Positions 46,601-55,687 of a stretch of 64,000 nt of DNA are shown in pieces. A program made the position numbers and the translations under genes. Under the pieces are notes generated by a model. It was given only the letters and a program-made list of their open reading frames with translations, searched no databases and was not told where the DNA came from. The first letter of the stretch is position 1, and the number at the start of each line of letters is the position of its first letter. The DNA comes from Cristatella mucedo (taxonomy: Eukaryota > Bryozoa > Phylactolaemata > Cristatellidae), in NCBI GenBank assembly GCA_009760855.2, contig WPIO01000001.1, positions 18,689,501-18,753,500 of the forward strand, read 5' to 3'.

Positions 46601-48209
46601 TCGCGTGACCGTGGCCGAGTTCGAATCTTCAAATTTTCGTAAGTCGAAGCGTCACAAGTCAGAGGTTGAATGCATACCGATATGTATACTGATCTTTCAA
46701 CCGATTTGTAAACCGAAGTACAGTCGTCCCTCGCCACTTCGCGCTTCGACTTGTGCGGCTTCACTCTATCGCGGTTTTTTCAAATACACGTGTACACGCA
46801 TTTTCATTAAAGAGTTGATCGAGATAGTGAAAATGATACAGCGCGCTCTTGGTTGTCTGAGTCAATAATACACCCCTGTATTACAATATAAAGTAAAATT
46901 AATATACACATGGTCTCTAGGTCTACGTATTCGAGTACCCCCGAAAGCCTTTAACGCCAGGTGCCGCCGCTCGACCCCATTTGTGGGTGGGCAAGGAATC
47001 TTTCCAAAAAATAGGGTGTGGTGAAACAAAGCCAATCAAAGCGTGCTGCTCACTGTTTAACTATCCTAGTGTAAGAACTTTATGTGCGCGTGTAATTAAA
47101 TGTACGATAATATCAATAGGATATCTTTAATGTCTATAATGTCTCATTTTCTTTAATTCTGACTGATACATTGCAATTACAAGTGTAATAGTGACTATTA
47201 TGGGGTTATCTCATATCCAGCGGGCTCATGTAGTGCTAACAACCGTATTTAGAGGGCAAGTAAGCAGTTTTTTCAGTGCTCCAACTACGAAGCTATTTGA
47301 TTTAAAACTAGAGTCCTACTTCCCAGAAATTCACCTATCGCGGTAGAGTCTGAAACGGATTAACCGCGATAAATGAGCGTCAACTGTATACTGAAGGATA
47401 TTGGCTAGCTCCATAGATACACCTACAATACGCACGCACACTCGCATACAATTCTTCTGTCTGTGGTCACCCAATAGATAGTCATATCAGGGATACGTGC
47501 AGGCGTAACTATATGCACGTGTATTTTGGTTAGGGCATTCATGTGCACCGTTTTTTTAATTTGGTCATCGCTTTTCGCACGTGCGTTGCGTAATTTGTTG
47601 TCCAGCCAGGCCTGAAACTCGGGATCTTCGAATTGACGAAGCGCCTGCACAGGCACGCGCTTCGTCTACGAAAACATTGCGCAATAGCCGGTGCGAAAAC
47701 CTTGGCGACGGAGCGAGCCAGTAAATACGCTGCACTCACTCATGCAACACTAGAGCGATCGATTGCAGATAACTGACGTTGCGACTGTAGACTGCTCTGC
47801 ACGCTCGTCTTGAAAAATGTACCAGGCAATCACTTGGGACGGTCTGCACCCAAAATTAATTTGCTGCTCCCTGAGCAACCTCATCGCAATATCGCCCGTT
47901 TGCGTCGCTCCGTGGAGCGAGTTCGACGGGACGATAGAGATCGAGCGGCGTGTTCTCAATTCGAATGCGGCGAGAGCGGCGGCGAGCCGAGGCAGGCGCC
48001 GGCCCAGACATCGACGCTAATCGCTCCAATCCCGTAGCTGTAAGAAAACTAGGCCGGAGCATATCCGGCAGTTGAAATCTTTCGTTTCCTTTCGCCGCCA
48101 GTTAACGAGTTCAGAGTGTAGGAGGAAGGCCGGAGTTTCGGGCGCAGGACTTACAATTCGGCTCCGTAGGGTCCAGCTACGTGCGTTGTCCCAAATAAAC
48201 TGCTGCGAG

Positions 48210-48272
<63 letters not shown>

Positions 48273-50919
48273 AAGGTTTCGCGGCACTGCAGGCACCGTC
48301 GCTACCGTCTGCGGTTCAGTCGTGTCAGGCGTCTGTTTTCATTTATCCTGCATTCAATATAACTATATCGAGCCTGTTGATTCAGCAGAACGATAGCAAC
48401 GCTGACGCTGCCATTAGTGCCAGCAGCAGACATTCGGTCTCTGCAAGGGCAAAGGAATCGCCGCCGGGCGTCGTCGTGGCGTGGCGGCGGCTGATGCCCT
48501 GGGTAAGATGGCTGCCATCTTACATCGACGGCGGAGGCGGCGGCGACCGGATTCGTGTCGTATCTTGCAGCGGGCGGATGGACTGCTTGGAGCAGCTGGA
48601 AGACAATGAGCAGCTGCAGCGTCACTTGTGGCCACGGTCTCATAGCGATGGCCAGGCAGCGGACTTGCTACGACTCCGAGCGCGGCTGCCCTGGCGACGG
48701 CACGCGCTACGGCGGCTCGCCGTGCAGCGAGGAGCCGTGCTACGGTAGGCGCAGCGAGGGCTGCTGGCTGCTCTGAGTTAGTGCAGTGCGGGTGCCTCAA
48801 AGGCGGTGCCTGCATCCAGCCAGCGTTCACTCGTAGAAGGCGGCGCGCGAACTGCAATACAACCGTGCACCTGCCGCCGCCGCCGCTTGAGTCCCACGAA
48901 TGGTGGCACTCTTTCGCCTGAATAGTCGCGCTCGTAGCTAAGAGAATTATTCGAAGGCATTTTGCTCGTAGACTTTTACGGTCATCTGTATCCATGGCAG
49001 TTTTTAAATGAGCGCTACATTGTCGGAATCCGTCCTCGTTTATGTTTCTTTTGAACTAGTGCCCCTCGGGGAGTAACAGTGCCCACGCCCGAATCGCCGG
49101 GGAGCCCCCAGTGCCCTCCAGAATGCCCCCAGCCCCCAGTGCCCCGAATCGGCATCTACTCGCGTGAATTGAGACATCGCTCGCATCGACGGTGTTTGTC
49201 GACTGCCCAACAAGAACATGCACCTATAGATGTGAGCCTAAACCTTTTTTCATAGCGACGAGACTAGACAAGAGGCTTCTTAGTCTTCGGCGGAAGTCGC
49301 AGCCACACCTGGACCTGCAAAAAAGCAATTCTACCGCTAATAGCATTAGCAAGCCATTTGTATAGCTTCCCAAGAGAGCTGGACCTCGTTTCATTCACGT
49401 TAAGCATGTTGGAGTAACGAAGCGGGCCGATTGGTTAGCGATAGCAAGCGTGACGTCAGCACGCATAAGCGAGGGTAGAAAATGTTCCTGAGGACAGAGT
49501 ACAGGCTGCGAGGAACAGGCGGACTTAATAGCCTCTTTTTTACTGTTATCAAGTATTTCATCAAGGATTTCATGCCGGATCAATCATTCCAGCAGATGGC
49601 GCGACCAAAGCTCTTCGCGCCGAGTCTAGTTCCCGGCGCCTGGCGCGTGCGATGCACCAGCAAGCCAAGCAGCTGAAACTTCGCGATTCTTTGAGGCCAC
49701 GCCCGCCCACCGCTGCTGATTCGCAGCTCGGCTGTGCTTGCAGCTGACGTCACCAGGTCGCCTTTATTCGTAAATTTCAGTGTATCTGCTTTTTCAGCGT
49801 GTTTCCATTGCCCCTCTCCTTCCGGGCGGTTTCTGGTTTTAATTGCCCCTCCCCCTTCTGCGGCTTCCGGTTTTTCATTGCTGCTCTCCCTTCAGCGGTT
49901 TCCCGTTGCCTCTTTTGCCTGCAATCGCTTCGCAGGCGCCCACCACCCGCCGGCTCACCGCTCCGCTCTGCGCCTAAAGAGTGGCCCCTGCGATGACGTC
50001 AGCGGCGAGCCGTCTCGGACGCGCTGGCGCGGCGCAGTCTAGCATTTCGCCGCTGCCCCGCTGCAGTTGACGGATCGTGGGGCCTGTGGAGCTCGTGGAT
50101 CGCCGGAAGCTGCTCGGTAACGTGCAGCTTCGGCACGCGGGTCATGATGCGCCGCCGCCTCTGCGACTCGCCGCCGCCCAGCGGCGGTGGCTATGAGTGC
50201 GAGGGCACGTCCAACATAACGTACATCCAAAACTGCAAGGTCGCCGTCCCGTGCGGTGAGGGCGCGCGCGGCGCGGCGCGGCGCGACGCGCGCGGCGACT
50301 CCTCGTAGCGGCGGCGGCCGCAGCGACCGGCCGCCGCGGGCGGTCCCGCCTCGGCCTCATCGACAAACTGCGCCGCCGCCGCCGCCACCGCCGTCGCTGC
50401 GGCGGCGGCGGCGGCGGCGCGTCGCTCTTGCGCTTTGCAGGCGTGAAGGCGGCCGGCGCGTCGCCCTATTTCGAGAATCCGAGCAGCGCCTACAACAGCG
50501 TCGCCTTTCCGACGGTGCTCGGCATGATAATAGGCGTGCCGCTGCTCATCGGCGCGCTGTGCGTCGCGAGCGGCGTCCTCACAACGCTGTACTGCGCCAA
50601 GCGCCGACTGACGCTTCGCGCTGCGACGGAGGAGGCAGCTGTCGCGACCGCCGTCGCGGCAGCGGCGGAAGTGACGGCGTCGAAGTTGAATGTTGGAGCA
50701 GCCAAATCACCCGGGTTCGAAGCGGCGCTGACAGATCGGGCTGCCTCAAATCCGAGCGGCAGTGCGCGCTACAGATCGTCCCCGAACGAAGCGGGCGACG
50801 TGGTGGCCGCTGGCGGCGACGCGGCGCGGTCAGACGGAGCCGACCTGACGCTGACGTACGTTGTGACCAGCCAAAAGTCCTTGAACTCGGGAGTACGCAT
50901 TGTTTCCGGTTCCCTTTAA
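37605..50919 (+). CDS. Three-TSP1-repeat single-pass membrane protein (five exons)
   Basis: Exons 37605-37659, 38304-38462, 48571-48744, 50067-50255 and 50441-50919 all have GT donors, AG acceptors and phase 1 junctions, and join into 351 residues. Residues 1-19 are a signal peptide ([19 protein letters not shown]). Residues about 20-71, 72-129 and 130-192 are thrombospondin type-1 repeats with W..W..W (W24/27/30, W75/78/81, W134/137/140) and CSVTC-type cores (CNVSC in the first), sites typically C-mannosylated and disulphide-bonded. Residues 213-244 are a transmembrane helix followed by CAKRR, giving a type I topology. The roughly 107-residue tail is Ala/Ser-rich with no recognised domain. 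TSP1 proteins bind matrix or act in adhesion and guidance; no orthologue is recognised. The intron between the first and second TSP1 exons is 10.1 kb and full of transposons. Confidence 0.88.
38304..38462 (+). CDS. TSP1 gene exon 2: TSP1 repeat 1
   Basis: Acceptor ..CTGCTTTCAG, then [23 protein letters not shown], ending VPRYCK, donor AAAC|GTAAGC. Six cysteines; NVS is a possible N-glycosylation site. The frame stays open past the donor to 38662. Confidence 0.92.
38535..38655. repeat. G-rich GGC/GGGGGC tandem repeat just after exon 2
   Basis: Tandem TGCGGCGGGGGC-like 12-mers grading into (GGC)n, with many runs of five G on the sense strand, within 75 bp of the exon 2 donor. Confidence 0.93.
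39345..39500 (+). mobile_element. SINE-2 copy
   Basis: GGGGCGTGGGTTCGCGCCC (box B with one change), CAGGCAATCTTTCGGCC body, GCCGCAAAGGCTCTTCTGCC, then an A/T-rich tail at 39480. Confidence 0.7.
39501..40099. other. Intronic stretch: AT-rich run then unique DNA
   Basis: 39480-39585 is A/T-rich with TATATATA elements; the rest is G+C-moderate and without recognised content. Confidence 0.4.
40100..41280 (-). mobile_element. LINE-A copy (reverse) with nested SINE-1
   Basis: Reverse strand: tail at 40105, 3' UTR at 40240-40340, then [20 protein letters not shown] and [19 protein letters not shown] (40600-40860). After the SINE-1 it resumes with [22 protein letters not shown] and [17 protein letters not shown] up to 41280. 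Confidence 0.9.
40951..41109 (+). mobile_element. SINE-1 insertion in LINE-A, with 6-bp duplication
   Basis: SINE at 40957-41103, flanked by ATAATG at 40951-40956 and 41104-41109. Head CCAAGCTGGGTTGGTCCAGC, box A GGTTAAGGTGCTCGCCCC, box B GTGGGCTCGAGCCC, then the tail AAGCGCCTGAATAGAGATTA, AGTTCTCTTGGGGCGCTATA and AATGAATT. Confidence 0.9.
41344..41500 (+). mobile_element. SINE-2 copy
   Basis: CCCAGGTTGGTAAGGTGCTC head, GTGGGTTCGAGTCCTGCGGC box B, CGATCTGTATTGACCACTGC body, GTGACGGCTCTTTTGCCGAT, ending AATCAGCTTATATTACCTC. Confidence 0.82.
41501..42863. other. Intronic stretch with a small LINE-B fragment
   Basis: 42262-42320 matches the reverse LINE-B 3' end (CTTCGTCTGTAACTCCACAA, CCACGTGGGTGTTACGCAG). 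The remainder, including the minus-strand frames at 42427-42841, has no family I recognise. Confidence 0.45.
42864..43012 (-). mobile_element. SINE-1 copy (reverse)
   Basis: Tail GCACCCTAAGATAACCTAAT and TCAAGGCGCTTCACAT on the plus strand, with a head ending ACTGGACCAAACCAGCTAGG. More diverged in the tRNA-like middle. Confidence 0.7.
43163..43320 (+). mobile_element. SINE-1 copy
   Basis: GTGGTTAAGGCGCTCGCGGC box A region, TCGGCTCGAGCCCC box B region, tail AAAGCGCCTGAATAGAGACT then CTCTTAGGGCGTTATACAAA. Confidence 0.75.
43321..43951. other. Intronic stretch without recognised feature
   Basis: Short A/T-rich end at 43320-43360 (TAAATAAATAAAT); nothing else recognised. Confidence 0.35.
43952..44625 (-). 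mobile_element. LINE-B 3' fragment (reverse) with nested SINE-1
   Basis: 3' UTR blocks TGTATCTCCGTCTGTAACTC and TCACAGCCTAAGCGGCTTTC, then on the reverse strand [20 protein letters not shown] and [16 protein letters not shown]. Interrupted by SINE-1 at about 44142-44291. Confidence 0.88.
44142..44291 (-). mobile_element. SINE-1 insertion in LINE-B (reverse)
   Basis: A/T-rich end, AGCGCCCCAAGAGAACTTAA, GGGGCTCGAGCCCACGACTT, ending CGCTAGACCAAACGAGCTCG. LINE-B sequence resumes at GAAGTGAGTAGCAGC. The target duplication is not clear. Confidence 0.82.
44683..44775 (-). mobile_element. LINE-A tail-only fragment (reverse)
   Basis: AATAATACAATC, then GAGAACCTTAATCTCTTTCT and AGGCACTTCGCATATGCTG, the reverse LINE-A tail of the variant also seen at 63125. 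Confidence 0.75.
45040..46070 (+). mobile_element. Degraded LINE-B copy
   Basis: [12 protein letters not shown] (45070), [19 protein letters not shown] then [10 protein letters not shown] (45320-45415), [11 protein letters not shown] with a stop at the same place as the LINE-B copy at 29252, then the [15 protein letters not shown] relic at 45900-45960. Many frame breaks. Confidence 0.8.
46391..46690. mobile_element. Unclassified MITE-like repeat (family 2)
   Basis: Inner block 46470-46630, read in reverse, matches 57690-57850: CTCGGCCACGGTCACGCGA against CTCGGCCGCGGTCGCGCAA, and GCGCGGTCAGTAGATTTGA against GCGTGGTCAGTAGATTTGA. The left end CAGTCAGCCCAGGACTTATG follows a TA. CGTAAGTCGA-type motifs occur near both ends in inverse orientation. 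Ends are uncertain. Confidence 0.6.
46719..47388 (+). mobile_element. Tigger/pogo-like MITE with TA target duplication
   Basis: Element 46721-47386 (666 bp), ends CAGTCGTCCCTCGCCACTTC and, in reverse, CAGTTGACGCTCATTTATCG, both followed by a CGCGG-type block, and TA at each flank (46719-46720, 47387-47388). Such ends and TA duplication are typical of pogo/Tigger elements. No transposase frame. A partial copy is at 33580-33960. Confidence 0.82.
47389..48208. other. Intronic stretch with an orphan minus-strand frame
   Basis: Minus-strand frame 47656-47423 contains [20 protein letters not shown] and [20 protein letters not shown] after a GTGCAG. It looks protein-like but matches no family I recognise. 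47740-48100 is CG-rich. Confidence 0.3.
48209..48273 (+). repeat. Uninterrupted (CTG)n trinucleotide repeat, about 21 units
   Basis: Pure GCT/CTG repeat on the sense strand of the TSP1 gene, in its large intron about 300 bp before exon 3. Confidence 0.97.
48571..48744 (+). CDS. TSP1 gene exon 3: TSP1 repeat 2
   Basis: Acceptor ..TATCTTGCAG, then [27 protein letters not shown], ending SEEPCY, donor TACG|GTAGGC. CSVTCG is the classic TSP1 core motif. Confidence 0.94.
50067..50255 (+). CDS. TSP1 gene exon 4: TSP1 repeat 3
   Basis: Acceptor ..CCCGCTGCAG, then [25 protein letters not shown], a Pro/Gly-rich loop (SPPPSGGG), NIT glycosylation site, ending KVAVPC, donor TGCG|GTGAGG. Confidence 0.93.
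50441..50919 (+). CDS. TSP1 gene exon 5: transmembrane helix and cytoplasmic tail
   Basis: Acceptor ..GCGCTTTGCAG, then [20 protein letters not shown], hydrophobic [18 protein letters not shown] and on to [10 protein letters not shown], then a 107-residue tail ending RIVSGSL and TAA at 50917-50919. The end is not a canonical class I PDZ ligand. No AATAAA was seen in the next 600 bp. Confidence 0.88.
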
Positions 50920-51520
50920 AGAGTGCCCCGCCTCAGCAGGAGCTCTAGATGCCGCAGGCCATGCGCTGGGGAGCGCGCGGGCGGCGGAGGCGCGTCGTTG
51001 TGCGGCTGCTGGGCTCGCTAGCCAAAGACGAGGCTCGCAGTTATGGGCGCTTCTTCTGAACTCCTGCAGCTTTTGCTTTTGGTCCTGTATTTCTGTCACC
51101 TCTACCTGCCGTAAGAAACCAGCAGCTGTCGGACAGCCTGGCCGCGGTGACGCAAGGCAGACAATATTTAAAAACGTGACATCAACTCAAGCGGAGAATT
51201 TGCCAATTTTGGGCGATCTTGATTGCATGCATGAAGGCATCTTAGTACGACCGTTCGTGGAGACCTGGGAGCGTTTGCCCTCTTTTAAAATGCTTACGGC
51301 ATTCAACTCTAAGTAGCAAAATGTTGCATATGTTCATGCCGGTTAAGTGGACGATCGCACGGCTGTTTCCTACATACCCGCCCATTTCCTGTGGGATCGT
51401 ATGAGTACTGTGGAACTGCACATGTGCATTTCGCATGAGCAGTTAAATGTGGCCTGCTGCGTAATCAAAAAGATGAAGCAAATTTAATAGGCGAACCCGT
51501 GAAAAGACGGTATCTTGCTC
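50920..51520. other. 3' flank of the TSP1 gene
   Basis: Presumably 3' UTR at its start. No canonical AATAAA seen, so the transcript end is undetermined. Confidence 0.4.
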
Positions 51521-51845
<325 letters not shown>

Positions 51846-52724
51846 GCCTTTCTCGTTCCCTGAGTCTCTCTCACTCAGACGCGTGATTTAGGTCACTCTA
51901 GCCGGTGCAGCTCAGCTAGAAAACAGACGTGACGAGAGGACTTTCTGCCTTAAATTTGCGAAGAACGCTAGCAGAACAAGCACGGCGCACGGGCAGTGTT
52001 TGGATGTTATCGGAGACACGCGATAGTCGTGGGGTGTGCATACAGCTGCACCGACGCGGTGCGATCAGGCCGCTAGCGAGTGTTCAAACCGCCACCTTCC
52101 CTCTCTGCAATGCTGCGTCCGCCGGCTGGAAAAAGCAGGCCCGGCGGGAATTGACGCCAGAACGAAGGCTCGCGGCGGCCAGACTCGCGCGAAGCGACGG
52201 AGGGATTCGGGCGCTCCGATGCTGCCACAGCAGCGCGAAGATGGCGGGCGTCGAACCAAATTCGGCTAAAGCCAAGCGGTCGCGCGCGCCAGTCTGGCGG
52301 CGTTTGGCGTCGGCAGGGCCCCTCCTACTTTGTTTGGCACGGGTTTAGGAAGCGTACGAAGCGGAGGCAACACGTAGGTCGACAGGCGCACGGTAGCCGG
52401 GCAGCTCAAGAATGGTGTAGCGTAGCGTTGTCGATTCCGGCGACGAAGCTGCGACGGTCCACGAGCAGTGCGAGGGATTGGCGGTATTGGCTGAAGGGCG
52501 GCGGCGGTAAGGAGTAACCGCACAAATTGGCAGTCGATGCGACCCCGTGCACCCTGCCTTACACTACCTGCGTAACGCCTTAAGCCATCTCGCGACGCAT
52601 TCTCCCAGGAGGGAAGTTGCTGCCTCGCGTGACTATTGGTTGGAAAGTGGATGTGCAAGACGCAGTAAAAGCAGTAGCCGAGTCCGCTTAAGTCACTCAG
52701 AGTTTGGAATAAGCTTTGGCTTAG
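51846..52724. other. CG-rich stretch, possible promoter, no supported gene
   Basis: Contains AAGATGGCGGG at 52238-52248 (YY1-like) with an ATG at 52241 that opens a short frame. No donor or homology supports an exon. Confidence 0.35.
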
Positions 52725-52838
52725 GTGCTCGCACCGACCAAGGTCTTGCTGAGATCGTGGGCTCGAGCCCCGGATCACATATGAAGCGCATGAATAGAGA
52801 TTAAGTTCTCTTGTGGTGCTATACAAATGAATTATATT
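52725..52838 (+). mobile_element. SINE-1 copy, head truncated
   Basis: GGTGCTCGCACCGACCAAGG, GTGGGCTCGAGCCCCGGATC, tail GAAGCGCATGAATAGAGATT then CTTGTGGTGCTATACAAATG. An (ATT)n run at 52871-52895 follows. Confidence 0.8.
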
Positions 52839-53009
52839 TAAGCTTCGGCTCTCTTGAAGTGCCATTAGGAATTATTATTATTATTATTATTATTAGGCAA
52901 GCTGTTGTCAATGCGGGCCTTGCTAATATAATAAAAGAGGTTACAGCGTTTTATAATGCCCCAAGGGAACTAACCTTTCTTCTATAAACAAAAACTTTAA
53001 AACTATTAG

Positions 53010-53155
53010 CTGGTTTAATAGCCTCATTTGTTTAGCGGCATAATAGCTTCAAGAGCTACCACCGTCGCTTGCATTTGGTAATACAGGATCGTTCACTGCA
53101 CGATTCTAACCGCCGATCTCGGTAGTAAAGAGCGAGCACTTTACATCATGGGCCA
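53010..53155 (-). mobile_element. SINE-2 copy (reverse, diverged)
   Basis: AGCTGGTTTAATAGCCTCAT at the 3' end and, on the reverse strand, ACCGAGATCGGCGGTTAGAA in the box B region with CGAACGATCC-like body sequence. Confidence 0.55.
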
Positions 53156-54455
53156 TCGCGGCAATAATAGGGAGCACGTCGCATAGGCTGGCGATAGAAG
53201 TGCGATGGCGTCGCTGAGCGTCCCGAGAAGGCGGAAGAGGAATGAAGAGCCAGCAGCAGCTGACCGACATCAGCATCGCTGATGGCGGCGATGCGCTGGC
53301 GGCGGAGCCTCGTGATTTGTCACCGACAGCATGCGAGCCTCGTGCGGGTGAGCAAATCACTCCGCTGATTCAGCTCAACCGTGCGAAAGAAGTCGCAGTG
53401 TCTGTGTGGGCTCTTGATTCGCATGGAGACGACGCGTGCGATTTGTGACGTTCAACGATTCAAAAGGCCGGTAAAGCCCGGGCAGATTGTCGCGCGTTGA
53501 GCCAATCTTCTGCTGCAGCAGCAGCAGCAGCCGACTTGAAAAAATGAAAAACGTACTAGTGCATAGCGACGCTGCTCTAGGCCTGTCGCAGCTTTCATAG
53601 CAGCAGAAGAGAGCTGACAGATTTCAAGTGAACACGGTGGTGCCACAGTTGCCGCTGCTAGTCATTCAAAGCTTCGACGCTTTTTGCAAGAACTCCGTGT
53701 TCCGCTTATCACTGTCAGCAGCGTTTGCCAGCGTGATGCTAAAGATGATCGAGTGCGAAATTTAGCTTCCATTTAGCTGTCGAAGCTCTTTTGCAGGCTC
53801 GCCGACGGATACAAGTAAGCCTCGCGATGAAAAACATCGCGCCGGCTGACTTAATATCGATCGCAAAAGGCGATCGCAGCGGACGGAGCCGATTTTCTGC
53901 CTCTTGCATTGATTCGTGCTTGAAATACTTTGAGGAGATATCGCTGATTAAGAATTATTCTGTTAGCGGCACTTTGGGTTTTATTTCAGGGTTCGGGAAG
54001 GTGAACGACTTCTAGCTTCTTCTTCTTCGAGAAACCCCTAGATGCATGCGGACGCACTGTAGGGGCTCGTGGGCGCGCGATGGCGGCGCGATGAAGAGCG
54101 AAGCCCCCACAAGTGAGTTGTGCGTTGCCGACGACGACGGCTGTATTGTATCGCATACAGGCTGCACAAGCGAGCGAGCGTACATACTGATGTAGTAGCC
54201 GTCGTGCGTTCTGCTCTGGAGCACGCTCCGATAATAGAGAAGACAGAGGAAAGCGTGCTCACCGGCCGACGCACCGGCAGAAGGGGAATTTCGCGGCATG
54301 CCTACACATCACGTGTAGGCAAGGAGGGCGCCGGTTGGGCGGACGGAACGTCGGCGGGGGGGGGGCGGGGCGGAACCGCGTGAAGGCGATGACACGCCCA
54401 CAACACTAGGAAACGAAAGACGACTTAAGTCCGTGAAAAACGTCGCGCCCACCGT
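53156..54455. other. Stretch without recognised feature
   Basis: Short (CAG)n at 53513-53532. Frames at 53242-54015 show no recognised family. Downstream (3') of the NHL gene. Confidence 0.35.
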
Positions 54456-54461
54456 TTTATT
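54456..54461 (-). terminator. Polyadenylation signal AATAAA of the NHL gene
   Basis: AATAAA on the minus strand, about 255 bases after the TAG stop. It is the first canonical signal downstream. Confidence 0.6.
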
Positions 54462-54714
54462 AGAGTATTCGTCGCGGTGCTCTCGCGCGCAGAGCTAGTT
54501 TCCAACGACTCCCACCGCACTGCACGACTCGACAGCAGCCCACCGATCGAGGCGCCAATCGGTGCGTCGCGCGCCGAGCGGGAGACCCTAGCCACTCGTC
54601 GCTCGCCGATCGGGAGGCGTGAGGCCGCGCCAGCGGCCCGTGGCGACGGCAAGCTGGACCCGACGAAAAGACGCAATCTCCACTGCCTATTTCTCCTCCT
54701 CTGGTGCGTTCCGC

Positions 54715-55633
54715 CTAGTCGCCTAGCTTGAAAATCTTGATCACGTGACCACGCGAGTGCCACTCGCCGACGACGAGCAGGTGCCCGAACGGGCTTCGCG
54801 CCACGATCGCCGGATGGCGGAGGCCGTGCAGCGAGTCCATGACGATGTCGGCGCGGTCGCGGTCCTTGCGCAGCGCGCAGACGGCGTTCTGGAAGTAGTC
54901 GGTCGCGATGACAAAGCCGTCCGCGTCGGCGCAGAGGCCGGCCGGGTGGTCGCTCCAAGTGCTGCCGCCGTAGACGAGCGCGCGCCGGCCGCTCGTGTCG
55001 AAGCCGACGATGCGCGCGTGGTCCGACACGACAACGAGGCTGTCGGTGAGCGTGACGTGCGTGGGCAGACGCAGCTTGCCCTCGCCCAGCACGGCGTGCA
55101 GCTGACCGCGACGATGGAAGACGGCCACGCAGCGCGCCGCCACGCCCTGGCCCTCGCCGGCGCACACGGCCACGTAACCGGTAGCGCTCTGCGCGACGCC
55201 GCGCGGCGCGCAAACGGGCCCGTACGAGCGCACCGGCGGCGGCGACGACGACGCGGCGGCGGCGGCAGCAGCTTGGCCGCTGCCGAACTCCTTGACGACG
55301 CCCTCGCGGTGGTCGGCGACGAGCACGTTGCCGCCGGCGGACACCCACAGGCCGAACGGCTCGGCGACGTGGTCGACGAACAGCTGCTCGACGTAGTGGC
55401 CGTTGGCGTCGTAGCGCTGCACCGAGCGTCGCGTGCTCAGCAGTATCGTGCCGTCGCAGTCGAACTTGATGTCGCGCACGCTGTGGCGCTTCCGGAACGT
55501 GACGAACTGGCGCCTTTGGGCGCACGCGGGCGGCTTGCAGCCGGGCGGCTCCGCTCGCGGCCGGCTGAGCAGCGCGAAGGGCCGCTTGCGTAGCCGCATG
55601 CTCAGCGCCAGCGGCTGCGTGAACCCGCAGCAG

Positions 55634-55687
<54 letters not shown>

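Noticed and set aside
52241-52348. First exon starting MAGVEPNSAKAKRSRAP after a YY1-like motif
   Set aside because: No convincing splice donor in frame, no homology, and a stop after 35 codons.
54425-55593. Long Arg/Ala-rich frames on both strands within the NHL gene
   Set aside because: They are shadows of the NHL coding frame in CG-rich DNA. Only the frame giving six NHL blades makes sense.
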